Assembly: GCA_027066965.1 (NCBI GenBank)
Contig: JAMOMT010000013.1
Span: 1-18,299 of the forward strand
Direction of reading: 5' to 3'
Origin: Archaeoglobaceae archaeon
Lineage (GTDB): Archaea > Halobacteriota > Archaeoglobi > Archaeoglobales > Archaeoglobaceae
DNA: 18,299 nucleotides
Under the pieces are notes generated by a model. It was not told where the DNA came from, searched no databases, and was given only the letters and a program-made list of their open reading frames with translations. Position 1 is the stretch's first letter. The number at the start of each line of letters is the position of its first letter. The position numbers and the translations under genes are program-made. This document shows positions 1 through 6,072 of the stretch, in pieces.

Positions 1-1
1 C

Positions 2-139
2 AAAAGATTTTGGCAGATTTCTGGAATCATCGGAATTTGCTACCTTGTTTCTATTGAGATCTACAATCGTTTCTTCTGCCCCTTTTGCACAACAGCCCAC
101 GTTATTGGTCTGATTTTGATTGGCTTGTCTTTCATTTAA
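2..139 (+). CDS. VKOR-family disulfide-forming membrane protein, C-terminal end (partial)
   Basis: Only the last 45 codons are present, in the frame starting at base 2 and ending with TAA at 137-139; the gene enters from the left edge. The fragment reads as membrane segments around the motif FCPFCTTAH, followed by a hydrophobic tail ending IGLILIGLSFI. A Cys-Pro-Phe-Cys pair at the edge of a membrane helix, followed by a TxxH, is typical of the vitamin K epoxide reductase (VKOR) family. In bacteria and archaea these proteins reoxidise thioredoxin-like partners to make disulfide bonds in exported proteins. The stop is 17 bases before the first shared promoter element. Its place beside a gene for a 12-cysteine secreted peptide suggests, by inference only, a role in folding that product. 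A DsbB-like enzyme is the main alternative. Confidence 0.72.
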   Translation, partial: KRFWQISGIIGICYLVSIEIYNRFFCPFCTTAHVIGLILIGLSFI

Positions 140-156
140 ATTTAATTACTCGAAAA

Positions 157-192
157 TATAATTTGCAGGATATGGTCAGAAAGTATTTGTAA
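157..192 (+). promoter_or_regulatory. Shared 36-bp promoter element, copy 1
   Basis: Begins TATAATTTGC, then AGGATATGGTCA, then a TATA-like AGAAAGTATTTGTAA. It differs from copy 2 (1869-1904) at only one of 36 positions. Its end is 20 bases before the ATG at 213. The TATA-like part is therefore centred about 25 bases before the start codon, as expected for a leaderless archaeal transcript. The invariant TATGGTCA core just upstream may be a regulator site or an unusual BRE context. Confidence 0.8.
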
Positions 193-212
193 TTGAAAGT
201 TAAACCAATTCT

Positions 213-1085
213 ATGAAGTACCCATCAAAAAAGATATTATTGATTCCGGCAGCGCTAACACTCTGCTGTATCGCAGCAATGCAAACACACCAGCACCTAG
301 CAACCGGCACAAACATCACGGAAAATAAAAAGATAAACAACTCAGTGCCAATATACTACATAGGAGAGAAAAGTCTGACCAGTTACTTCAGTCAATCTAG
401 GGAGCTTAAAGAACTCGGAAATGTCCACGGAAGACACATACTCATAGTCGATGGAAAGCATGCAAAAAACATTAAACTAAACTCGCTAAGATCCTTTTTG
501 AAAAGAGAAATACTTTCTGGTGTTCCTGTAATAGTAGTTAACGGTAATACCAGAATTGTAAAGAGATTATTTAAAGGTCAGTTCTATCCAACTGTAATTG
601 GGGGCAGAACTCCAGATGATAAACCAATAGGTAGAGAAACTATTTATGGTTACATTAACTACCCAATAGACAATAAAACATTAGTAACAAAGGTATTTAT
701 ATCAACTGACTCCAGTCCTGGAATAATTTTAGAAGCATATAAATGGGCACTCAGCAATATGCCATCAACAAGAGTGGCGATCAAATCTACAGCACCTTAC
801 TGGAAGCAGATATGCCAGCTGAATTATACGACAGGAGACAGCTGGAAGCCCTACGGTAAGTTAAACATCCGAACAATATATTACAAGCTTTATAACGACG
901 GGTCAGGCAAGTACGACTGGTACGATGTGCATGTGATACAGCAATCTGTTCCCAGAGAAGAAGCATGGCATTCTGGTTGGAAAACAGCAGACATGTACAC
1001 ATGGGTGGACGCTGACTACTACAACAGCACATACTTCCTTTCAAAATACTCTCCAACCACCACATCAGGTTTGAAAACCTGCTGA
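213..1085 (+). CDS. Secreted protein of unknown function, probably C-terminally truncated
   Basis: 290 residues. The start at 213 is chosen because it follows promoter copy 1 at the spacing seen in the other copies. Residues 1 to about 30 form an export signal (basic start, then LLIPAALTLCCIAA). Residues 70-115 look like an alpha/beta unit (HILIVDG, then GVPVIVVNG). The C-terminal half is rich in aromatic residues, with WKPYGKLNIRTIYYKLYNDG at 211-230 and KYDWYDVHVIQQSVP at 233-247, resembling the beta-rich region of large archaeal secreted proteins. The reading frame stops with TGA at 1083 just after YSPTTTSG. About 120 bases later another frame reads as a plausible protein end abutting the next gene's ribosome site, so the ancestral gene probably ran to 1206. 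Function is not recognised. It shares a weak pattern with the lipoprotein at 6464-7648. Confidence 0.7.
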   Translation: MKYPSKKILLIPAALTLCCIAAMQTHQHLATGTNITENKKINNSVPIYYIGEKSLTSYFSQSRELKELGNVHGRHILIVDGKHAKNIKLNSLRSFLKREILSGVPVIVVNGNTRIVKRLFKGQFYPTVIGGRTPDDKPIGRETIYGYINYPIDNKTLVTKVFISTDSSPGIILEAYKWALSNMPSTRVAIKSTAPYWKQICQLNYTTGDSWKPYGKLNIRTIYYKLYNDGSGKYDWYDVHVIQQSVPREEAWHSGWKTADMYTWVDADYYNSTYFLSKYSPTTTSGLKTC

Positions 1086-1104
1086 ACTGGCTCAAAAAAT
1101 GTGA

Positions 1105-1206
1105 GTGTCCTTATGGGAGAATGTATATGCAACCAACTCCAGCGTAGTCGATGCAACCACTACATACTGGGGTTTGAAAACATTGGAAGTATTAAAAAGG
1201 AGGTGA
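1105..1206 (+). pseudogene. Out-of-frame C-terminal remnant of the 213 gene
   Basis: After the TGA at 1083-1085, the +1 frame from 1105 reads VSLWENVYATNSSVVDATTT followed by YWGLKTLEVLKRR and a TGA at 1204-1206. That stop lies inside the AGGAGGTGA ribosome site of the next small gene, the usual arrangement for coupled genes. A similar ending (AAATTNWGL, then SSKGPKFL and stop) occurs at 4883-4954. The simplest reading is the original C-terminus of the secreted protein, separated by a nonsense codon and a frame change. A sequencing error could mimic this. Confidence 0.5.
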
Positions 1207-1207
1207 G
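1199..1207 (+). promoter_or_regulatory. Strong ribosome binding site before a CTG codon
   Basis: GGAGGTGAG lies just upstream of the CTG at 1211 and of no other usable start. Similar GGAGGTGA sites precede the genes at 2701 and 3125. This site is the main evidence for the small gene that follows. Confidence 0.65.
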
Positions 1208-1210
1208 AGA

Positions 1211-1357
1211 CTGAAGGGTGTAAAGCTTCAACTCTTTGGACTTGCTCTATTAATTTTCTCACTTATTCGTCTGGAAACAATCTCGGAAGGTCAGTTTTTC
1301 CTGTGCTTGCTGGGGTTGCTGCTTTCGCTTGCGGGTCTGGTGATCAAGGATGGTTAA
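1211..1357 (+). CDS. Small two-helix membrane protein, 48 residues, apparent CTG start
   Basis: Directly behind a strong ribosome site, an open frame of 48 codons starts with CTG and reads LKGVKLQLFGLALLIFSLI, then RLETISEGQ, then FFLCLLGLLLSLAGLVI, KDG and TAA. It has two hydrophobic helices joined by a short charged loop, with a lysine-rich cytoplasmic start. No ATG, GTG or TTG is available in frame near the ribosome site, so CTG must initiate or the start codon has mutated and the gene is dying. It sits behind the secreted-protein gene at the coupling distance, as expected of a partner or immunity-type protein. Function is unknown. Confidence 0.5.
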   Translation: MKGVKLQLFGLALLIFSLIRLETISEGQFFLCLLGLLLSLAGLVIKDG

Positions 1358-1387
1358 TAACAGCAACCAGTAAAAGCTCTGGACGAA

Positions 1388-1401
1388 ACTATAAGTAAAA
1401 G
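1388..1401 (+). promoter_or_regulatory. TATA-like box for the 1423 gene
   Basis: ACTATAAGTAAAAG is centred about 29 bases before the ATG at 1423, suggesting a leaderless transcript. No ribosome site is seen before that ATG. Confidence 0.4.
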
Positions 1402-1422
1402 TTTCTAGTACCAGTGATACAT

Positions 1423-1860
1423 ATGAATCTAACAAAAACACAAAATTTAATTTTTTCAATATTGTTTAGTTTTATTTTGTATTTATTTTTTGATTTATCT
1501 TTATTCCCAATTTCCTTTTATGGAACTGATCGTCCTGTTGTGCTCTGGATGCTTGACGTAGTGGTAAGAGCCATGGTTGCCTCGTTCTACTACTTCCTGG
1601 TAACTGGAAAAGTCGATGCAAAAGTCTTTGCCGTTTCCATCGCTGCAAATGGGCTGCCATTACAGTTCTCAGAAGCTTTACTCCTCAGCCATAATGGAAT
1701 ACTTGATCCGGTTCTGGCCGCAAAACACGGGGGAATTCTGAATGGTTTTATGCTCGGGTTTACTTCTTGCTGTGCTGTCTGTGTACTGGCGATAGCTTTG
1801 ATTTTTGAACTACCGAGGCTTTTTATTGGGAGTTTGGTTGTCAAGTACAGTTTAAAATAA
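1423..1860 (+). CDS. Multi-spanning membrane protein of unknown function
   Basis: 145 residues from ATG at 1423; a GTG at 1414 adds three residues and cannot be excluded. There are about four hydrophobic segments: ILFSFILYLFFDLSLFPI near the start, one around VVLWMLDVVVRAMVASFYYF, a weaker one around residues 80-100, and one near the C-terminus (GFTSCCAVCVLAIALIF). The loop between the third and fourth contains AAKHGGILNG. The N-terminal codons are AT-rich compared with the rest. No family is recognised. It is the last gene behind promoter copy 1 and ends 8 bases before copy 2, so it may belong to the first secreted-protein cassette, possibly with its own promoter. Confidence 0.65.
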   Translation: MNLTKTQNLIFSILFSFILYLFFDLSLFPISFYGTDRPVVLWMLDVVVRAMVASFYYFLVTGKVDAKVFAVSIAANGLPLQFSEALLLSHNGILDPVLAAKHGGILNGFMLGFTSCCAVCVLAIALIFELPRLFIGSLVVKYSLK

Positions 1861-1868
1861 ACTAAAAT

Positions 1869-1904
1869 TATAATTTGCAGGTTATGGTCAGAAAGTATTT
1901 GTAA
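1869..1904 (+). promoter_or_regulatory. Shared 36-bp promoter element, copy 2 (bacteriocin promoter)
   Basis: TATAATTTGCAGGT, then TATGGTCA, then GAAAGTATTTGTAA; 35 of 36 bases match copy 1. It ends 19 bases before the ATG at 1924. The TATA-like part is centred about 25 bases upstream of that ATG, implying leaderless transcription of the halocin-like gene. Confidence 0.8.
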
Positions 1905-1923
1905 AGTGAAGTTTTAATTAGAT

Positions 1924-2652
1924 ATGGTGGTGCGCATGAGCCTGAAAAGGCTGGTGGCGTTGTTGCTGGTGTTTGTGATGGTAGGGAGTGCAGTAGGTCC
2001 AGCACTGGCTGCGGGTACTGAGCAGAAGGTTCCACCATGTCTGAGTTGTTCGAGGAAAGTAGTGACTATACCAAAAGGTCTTGAGGTTGCAGAGTTAAAG
2101 GGATCCTCCGCATACTTTAAGGCTATAGAAGTATTCAACAGTAAAGAAGCACTAAAATTGAGGGAACATTTAAAATGTATGAATTTAAAACCAATCTATA
2201 GCAAAGCTATTATGCAAATCGTAAAGTACAATGGAGTTTCCACTGAGATCGTAAAGATACCACTGGTGAGTAAGAAATCCGGTGTGCTTATTTACATTAA
2301 GAACAGATTTGGGGAAGCTACTGTAATTGGTATTGTAAATAAGACTTCCAATACTGTGGAAATATACTATCTCAAAAATGGGAAGATTGTAGAAATAACA
2401 AAAGATATTCATTCCCTAAGTTGGTTGCCAGACAAATGCACTATATGTAAGGAAGTTGTGTCCAAGCTTTGCTCTTCGATTGCAAATAGAGGATGCTTAA
2501 GAGCTTGTGACGGAATATGTACTAAGCTTATAGAAGATCCTCTGGCTGCAGCTATTTGTGAAGTCGTCTGTGTTGCAGTTTGTGAATTAAGTACACATTG
2601 GATCTGTAGTCACAGCGCCACTGCGGTGTGCGAAAGAGTCGGTTTGTGTTAA
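1924..2652 (+). CDS. Halocin C8-like bacteriocin (archaeocin) precursor
   Basis: 242 residues. A Sec-type signal covers residues 1-30 (SLKRLVALLLVFVMVG, ending PALAAG). A pro-region follows at about 31-170, with CLSC at 39-42. The last 71 residues form a compact domain with 12 cysteines at 172, 175, 183, 191, 195, 199, 212, 216, 220, 228, 236 and 242. The CxxC-x7-C opening and the C-x5-C ending at the last residue (AVCERVGLC) match the layout of halocin C8, which ends EACNRAGLC. In the halocin C8 precursor the cysteine-rich peptide is cleaved from a larger N-terminal immunity part; the same layout is visible here. The start at 1924 fits the promoter spacing; ATG 1936 is possible. The product is probably secreted, proteolytically released and held by disulfides. 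Toxic activity is inferred. Confidence 0.85.
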   Translation: MVVRMSLKRLVALLLVFVMVGSAVGPALAAGTEQKVPPCLSCSRKVVTIPKGLEVAELKGSSAYFKAIEVFNSKEALKLREHLKCMNLKPIYSKAIMQIVKYNGVSTEIVKIPLVSKKSGVLIYIKNRFGEATVIGIVNKTSNTVEIYYLKNGKIVEITKDIHSLSWLPDKCTICKEVVSKLCSSIANRGCLRACDGICTKLIEDPLAAAICEVVCVAVCELSTHWICSHSATAVCERVGLC

Positions 2653-2700
2653 TTTTATTTAAATTTTATAAATTATTTTATTTTAAGGAGGTGACCAACA
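2653..2700 (+). promoter_or_regulatory. AT-rich spacer with ribosome site between bacteriocin and membrane genes
   Basis: T- and A-rich sequence (TTTTATAAATTATTTTA) could act as a weak terminator, a TATA box, or both. It is followed by AAGGAGGTGA just before the ATG at 2701. The downstream genes could therefore be read through from the bacteriocin promoter or transcribed separately. Confidence 0.35.
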
Positions 2701-3111
2701 ATGCCAATCTTTAGAAAAGATCTCACGATATGGGAGAAGGTTATTTGCGTGATTTTACTCGCAATGCTCGGAATAGTGGGTGTTTGCATTGCTATGTTGG
2801 AGTACCTGAATTTACCAGCAACCACCAAAGAGCTGCTCGAAACGATTGCTGTTAGAGCTTTCGTACTCTGGTGGGTGGGTGTAGTTGTACTTGCCCTCTA
2901 CACTGTCGTGCGTTACAGAAGGCCAGAGCGCAGACCAACGTACTACACGAGCATTGGAATTCTTATTCTGGTGGTTGCCTGTTTTCTGGACGTCTTTCTC
3001 AGGTATCCGGTGATAGTCTACATCGCCGATTTGATCTCACTGTTTCTCTTGTTCTACGATATGATGAGGTCAGGGAGGGGTCAGGGTGAGAAAGCCGGGG
3101 TGAGAGAATAA
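2701..3111 (+). CDS. Four-helix membrane protein behind the bacteriocin gene (immunity candidate)
   Basis: 136 residues with an excellent ribosome site. There are four predicted membrane segments: residues 13-35 (VICVILLAMLGIVGVCI), 50-68 (FVLWWVGVVVLALYTVV), 83-98 (IGILILVVACFLDVF) and 102-120 (VIVYIADLISLFLLF). A very basic loop, RYRRPERRP, lies between the second and third. No family is recognised. The same layout (four helices with a basic or charged loop after the second) appears in the protein at 5267-5641. Its position as first gene after a halocin-like precursor suggests immunity or secretion, by inference only. The stop is followed immediately by the ribosome site of the next gene. 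Confidence 0.75.
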   Translation: MPIFRKDLTIWEKVICVILLAMLGIVGVCIAMLEYLNLPATTKELLETIAVRAFVLWWVGVVVLALYTVVRYRRPERRPTYYTSIGILILVVACFLDVFLRYPVIVYIADLISLFLLFYDMMRSGRGQGEKAGVRE

Positions 3112-3124
3112 GGAGGTGAAACGT

Positions 3125-3496
3125 ATGGGGCAATCCAAGCTAAAGTTAACGGAAACCGAGATAACGGTGTGCGTTGGAGCTTCTGCACTACACATAGTTC
3201 TGGGTTCCATCTTCAGTATCGGTATTTTTGTTGACAAGGTTGTAAACAGGGTCATAAGAAAACAGGACAGAATTACCCGCAAGTTACTGTGCTTGTCTAT
3301 CATCAAGCTGTTCATTCTGCTTCTTTATCCTATCACGATTTTGGTACTCACCAAGTATCAACCGCTGTTTATAACAGCAATATTATTCAATATAAAACCA
3401 AAACCTATTGATGGATTTGCTGCTGCCTTCATTCTGTTCATCCTGCATTCAAATGTAAACGAGAAGCTGTACGGTGATCAAGTATGCGGCTCGTAG
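3125..3496 (+). CDS. Small membrane protein of the bacteriocin cluster
   Basis: 123 residues from ATG 3125, chosen because AGGAGGTGA ends just ahead of it; an upstream in-frame GTG at 3116 lies inside that ribosome site. A polar N-terminus (MGQSKLKLTETE) is followed by about three hydrophobic stretches: VCVGASALHIVLGSIFSIGI, LLCLSIIKLFILLLYPITIL, and one near the end, PIDGFAAAFILFILHS. The last stretch resembles a repeat unit found three times in the next protein. The gene overlaps the next start by 13 bases, so the two are probably co-translated. No family is recognised. Confidence 0.7.
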   Translation: MGQSKLKLTETEITVCVGASALHIVLGSIFSIGIFVDKVVNRVIRKQDRITRKLLCLSIIKLFILLLYPITILVLTKYQPLFITAILFNIKPKPIDGFAAAFILFILHSNVNEKLYGDQVCGS

Positions 3497-4443
3497 AACT
3501 TCTTTTTTTAAATTTTATTTTCGGAGTGATCTTTCTAACGGTTGTATTCCATTATTTTGGATTATCGATCGTAGAGAGCCTTGCTGCTGCTTTGATTCTG
3601 TCACTAATGCTGGATGGTGCATATATCCTCCATCGGAAGACTTTAAGGAAAACGGATAAGGTTGAAGCCAGTAAGGAAGGGAAGCTGACCCGGGGAGACT
3701 ACATCGTTCTTGCGATAATAATTCTGGATTGTTTGGTTTTCGGGACGCTGGGAATTAATCACATTCTGATCGTACCTCTGGCGTATTCCTTCCTAATCGG
3801 GTTGATTCTTACAGTCGTAGCTGTTCTGGTTTACATCACAGGTGTTAAGAAGTGGAGGAGGGAAAGAAAGAGGGGAAGGAAAATCTACTCGATAAGACAA
3901 TTCCTCTTCGAGTTGGCGATTGCATCTGCGGTATTTTTACCGGCATACCTTGCGGGAGTGGGCTTGCTGGAGAGTTTGGCGATTGCGCTTTACGTATACC
4001 TGTTAATTCACTGGTATTACAACTTCAAGCCACACATATACGTTTTTCCAAAAGAGTACTTGATCCTTAGAAGCGTTCTGGTTTTCTCCGGAACGTTTCT
4101 GGGCTGGCTAACCCTTGTAAAGGCGAACCCCATTGTATGCTTTCTAATCGCCGCTCTGACTGCATTCATGCTTGAACTGGACCGCAGAAGTGGTGTAAGA
4201 CTTGCCAAAGCTGTAGGCATCGAAGAAATGGAGAAAAGGTCCAGCAGAGCTGGTGCAATATTTCAGCCTCTCGGGCTAATTTACGGCATGTTAGTTGGCG
4301 TGATGGCTGCAGGCAACATTTACGGTACACGATATTTCGTGTTGTGGATTGTTACCCTCTACAGGCTCGCTTACATCTTTACACCTCCATTTCTAACAAT
4401 TGAGGCTCTGATTAGTTGGATCTACGTGAAAGTTAAATTTTGA
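3484..4443 (+). CDS. Large polytopic membrane protein with internal repeats (transport or immunity candidate)
   Basis: 319 residues with about nine or ten membrane segments. The ATG overlaps the previous gene by 13 bases and has GGTGAT upstream. A unit recurs: residues 26-40 (GLSIVESLAAALILS), 158-172 (GVGLLESLAIALYVY) and, less clearly, 216-232 (PIVCFLIAALTAFMLEL). This suggests a duplicated helical-hairpin core. Basic loops include residues 121-133 (VKKWRRERKRGRK). No ATPase motif or transporter signature is visible. It ends the run of co-directional genes that begins with the bacteriocin precursor. Possible roles are export, immunity or a general membrane function; none can be chosen from sequence alone. 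Confidence 0.75.
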   Translation: MRLVELLFLNFIFGVIFLTVVFHYFGLSIVESLAAALILSLMLDGAYILHRKTLRKTDKVEASKEGKLTRGDYIVLAIIILDCLVFGTLGINHILIVPLAYSFLIGLILTVVAVLVYITGVKKWRRERKRGRKIYSIRQFLFELAIASAVFLPAYLAGVGLLESLAIALYVYLLIHWYYNFKPHIYVFPKEYLILRSVLVFSGTFLGWLTLVKANPIVCFLIAALTAFMLELDRRSGVRLAKAVGIEEMEKRSSRAGAIFQPLGLIYGMLVGVMAAGNIYGTRYFVLWIVTLYRLAYIFTPPFLTIEALISWIYVKVKF

Positions 4444-4530
4444 TAAAAATGAGTAATTGTACAAAGTGGGCTTGTTAAAGATGCCATAATTCTTGGCGAT
4501 ACATCATATGATTTATTTAAAGTTTCAATA

Positions 4531-4542
4531 GCATAAAACTTT
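4531..4542 (+). promoter_or_regulatory. Possible TATA box for the 4563 gene
   Basis: GCATAAAACTTT lies about 26 bases before the ATG at 4563. The surrounding sequence is AT-rich, so other placements are possible. Confidence 0.3.
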
Positions 4543-4562
4543 TAATTTATATTTTCCAGTGT

Positions 4563-4802
4563 ATGACTGTGACAAAGAATAACACTAACAGGGTAGCACG
4601 GACAATCATATACCTCACACTATTCTTTGCTGTATATCTCTTATATATACATTCTATTCAACAATACAACTGTCCAATCTTGAAAACAATAAAAATAATT
4701 GCTAGATTATGGTTATACTTAATATTTATCTTACTATTAATTATATTTATAATCTCATTTTTCTTAGTTGTAATTAGAAAAATTTATAAAACAATAAAAT
4801 AA
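4563..4802 (+). CDS. Small two-helix membrane protein
   Basis: 79 residues. The N-terminal tail is polar (MTVTKNNTNRVAR). Two hydrophobic segments follow, IIYLTLFFAVYLLYIH and a long one, LWLYLIFILLLIIFIISFFL, and the protein ends in basic residues (IRKIYKTIK). No ribosome site is seen, and a possible TATA box fits a leaderless message. The codons are much richer in A and T than those of the neighbours. That may mean recent acquisition, or a chance AT-rich open frame. A clear start and charge-balanced helices favour a real gene, but the call is modest. Function unknown. Confidence 0.5.
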   Translation: MTVTKNNTNRVARTIIYLTLFFAVYLLYIHSIQQYNCPILKTIKIIARLWLYLIFILLLIIFIISFFLVVIRKIYKTIK

Positions 4803-4815
4803 CACTAGCTTTTTT

Positions 4816-5060
4816 AGTAAATTTATATAATAATTAGCTACTTTATAGTGTTCTGCTAACTGGAGGTGTTAACCGTGAGTAGATTGAAGATTACCATCAC
4901 GCTGCAGCTACAACAAACTGGGGATTGTCATCTAAGGGGCCCAAATTTTTATAGTCAAAAATATAGAGACACATACAAGCAAGTACCTATATTTAGTAAG
5001 TACTTATAAAAAATTTAGTTTAGAAAATAATAGTTCTATTATATAATAAGTACTAGCTAC
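4816..5060. repeat. Imperfect direct repeat bracketing a gene remnant
   Basis: The left copy lies at about 4816-4842 and contains TTATATAATAATTAGCTACT. The right copy lies at about 5031-5060 and contains TTATATAATAAGTACTAGCT followed by ACT. They are in the same orientation about 210 bases apart and share most of about 20 bases, apart from a small insertion. The low-complexity AT content weakens the case. They enclose the remnant at 4883-4954 and could mark a deletion or insertion scar. Confidence 0.35.
4883..4954 (+). pseudogene. C-terminal remnant of a secreted-protein family
   Basis: This frame reads IEDYHHAAATTNWGL, then SSKGPKFL and TAG. It resembles the displaced end of the first secreted gene (DATTTYWGLKT...) in the A-TT-x-WGL core. 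A TAG lies immediately upstream (4880-4882) and no start is available, so only the end of a gene survives. The match is short and the call is tentative. Confidence 0.35.
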
Positions 5061-5090
5061 TCCAATTCCGGTTAAGTATAATATTTTAAT

Positions 5091-5126
5091 TATAATTTGC
5101 AAGATATGGTCATAAAATATTTATAA
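5091..5126 (+). promoter_or_regulatory. Shared 36-bp promoter element, copy 3
   Basis: TATAATTTGCAAGA, then TATGGTCA, then TAAAATATTTATAA; 32 of 36 bases match copy 1, with the best TATA box of the set. No signal-peptide gene begins at the usual distance (about 5147); an ATG at 5131 meets TAG after three codons. The next gene starts 140 bases on, at 5267. Confidence 0.75.
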
Positions 5127-5266
5127 ACGAATGCTCAAATAGAATACAGCTACTTTCCAAGAACTTAGAATCTAGTGTGTTCTGAAACTGAAAGTCAACT
5201 AGATTTTAAATTTTCGGAAAAAGCATGCCGGAATAGTGTGAACCAAAAGAAAATAGAGGTGGAAAA

Positions 5267-5641
5267 GTGAGTGAAACACTATGTGAAACACGAAACACCA
5301 AAATAACGGGAGTGGTTCTGAGTGTCGTTGTTTGCCTGATATACCTAGGGCTGGGGATGACCATTTTCCTCTTTTACATTCCATACACTCTGCCAGAAAG
5401 GCTCAGACTCGTTCTGCCGTGGGTGTTTCTCGGACCAATTCCTCTGATGATCGGTCTGGGCAAGTACGTTTATACCAGAAGTGAGAGTTTGAAGAGGGAG
5501 ATTGTGGCTGGATTTTGCGGTTATTTGCTGTGGATTGCTGTCGTGCTCGCAGGGGACGTAGAGTTTTTGAAGAGCAGTGTGGTGGTTCTGGGTTACGCTA
5601 TGGAGTTGGTTGCGATTTTGCTGGCCTGGAGAGTTAAGTAA
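5267..5641 (+). CDS. Four-helix membrane protein, first gene of a membrane/lipoprotein operon
   Basis: 124 residues from GTG 5267, preceded by AGAGGTGG. There are four hydrophobic segments: about 15-40 (VVLSVVVCLIYLGLGMTIFLFYI), 49-65 (LVLPWVFLGPIPLMIG), 83-98 (GFCGYLLWIAVVLAG) and 105-121 (VVVLGYAMELVAILLAW). A charged loop, YTRSESLKRE, follows the second. The layout parallels the protein at 2701-3111, so the two may be distant relatives filling the same slot behind a shared promoter. No known family is recognised. It is followed after 14 bases by the next gene, which has its own GGGGGAGG ribosome site. Confidence 0.7.
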   Translation: MSETLCETRNTKITGVVLSVVVCLIYLGLGMTIFLFYIPYTLPERLRLVLPWVFLGPIPLMIGLGKYVYTRSESLKREIVAGFCGYLLWIAVVLAGDVEFLKSSVVVLGYAMELVAILLAWRVK

Positions 5642-5655
5642 AGGGGGAGGTAAAA

Positions 5656-6072
5656 ATGGGAAAGGCAGAAGCGGTTGCTGGGGCTGTTGCTGGGGTGGTT
5701 CTGTGGTATATCGCGTACACAGCCTGCATCGTGCTACTGGGTAATTATCTAGACAAAGTCCTTGGTATATACGTGTCCGTTATCGCTATTGACAGCTGGC
5801 TGTCGCTAGGAAGCCTTCTGATGTTCATGATTGCCGGGATTTACATCTTCGATGAGGACAGCAGAATAGAAACGAAAAGCGTGCTAAAGTGGTTGATTGG
5901 TGGAATCGTGCTCTGGGGATTGGCATTAATACCCATGACCGTAACGGCTTCTATGATAAAGATTAACCTGGATGTGGCTTACAACCTCAGCCTGCTCACA
6001 GGTTGTTTGATCTTACTCTGTGCTCTGGCTATCAGATCGTACAGAATAAAAAGAGCGGGGAGCTGCACATGA
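5656..6072 (+). CDS. Four-helix membrane protein
   Basis: 138 residues with a GGGGGAGGT site before ATG 5656. Hydrophobic stretches lie at about 4-28 (AVAGAVAGVVLWYIAYTACI), 36-64, 78-100 (WLIGGIVLWGLALIPMTVTA) and 108-126 (LSLLTGCLILLCALAI). It ends in basic residues (YRIKRAGS). The loop between helices two and three is acidic (FDEDSRIE). The stop codon overlaps the next start (ATGA at 6069-6072), so translation is coupled. Family unknown. Confidence 0.7.
   Translation: MGKAEAVAGAVAGVVLWYIAYTACIVLLGNYLDKVLGIYVSVIAIDSWLSLGSLLMFMIAGIYIFDEDSRIETKSVLKWLIGGIVLWGLALIPMTVTASMIKINLDVAYNLSLLTGCLILLCALAIRSYRIKRAGSCT

Larger units (their letters stand above)
4803..5266. other. 464-base AT-rich gap with remnant, repeat and promoter copy 3
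   Basis: No complete gene with a convincing start was found. It contains a ribosome-like GGAGGTG at 4862-4868 followed by a 44-codon open frame from GTG 4875 to 5009, which has no recognisable character. A remnant reads in another frame at 4883-4954. Promoter copy 3 lies at 5091-5126. Between 5127 and 5266 no open frame with a signal peptide is visible. Confidence 0.6.

Noticed and set aside
1083..1085. TGA read as selenocysteine in the 213 gene
   Set aside because: No SECIS-like structure was recognised, the sequence beyond it in that frame is not protein-like for long, and this archaeal group is not known for selenocysteine.
4875..5009. A 44-codon frame from GTG 4875 behind a ribosome-like site
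   Set aside because: Polar residues without recognisable character, and a competing frame in the same stretch resembles a known tail; kept only as a note in the gap description.
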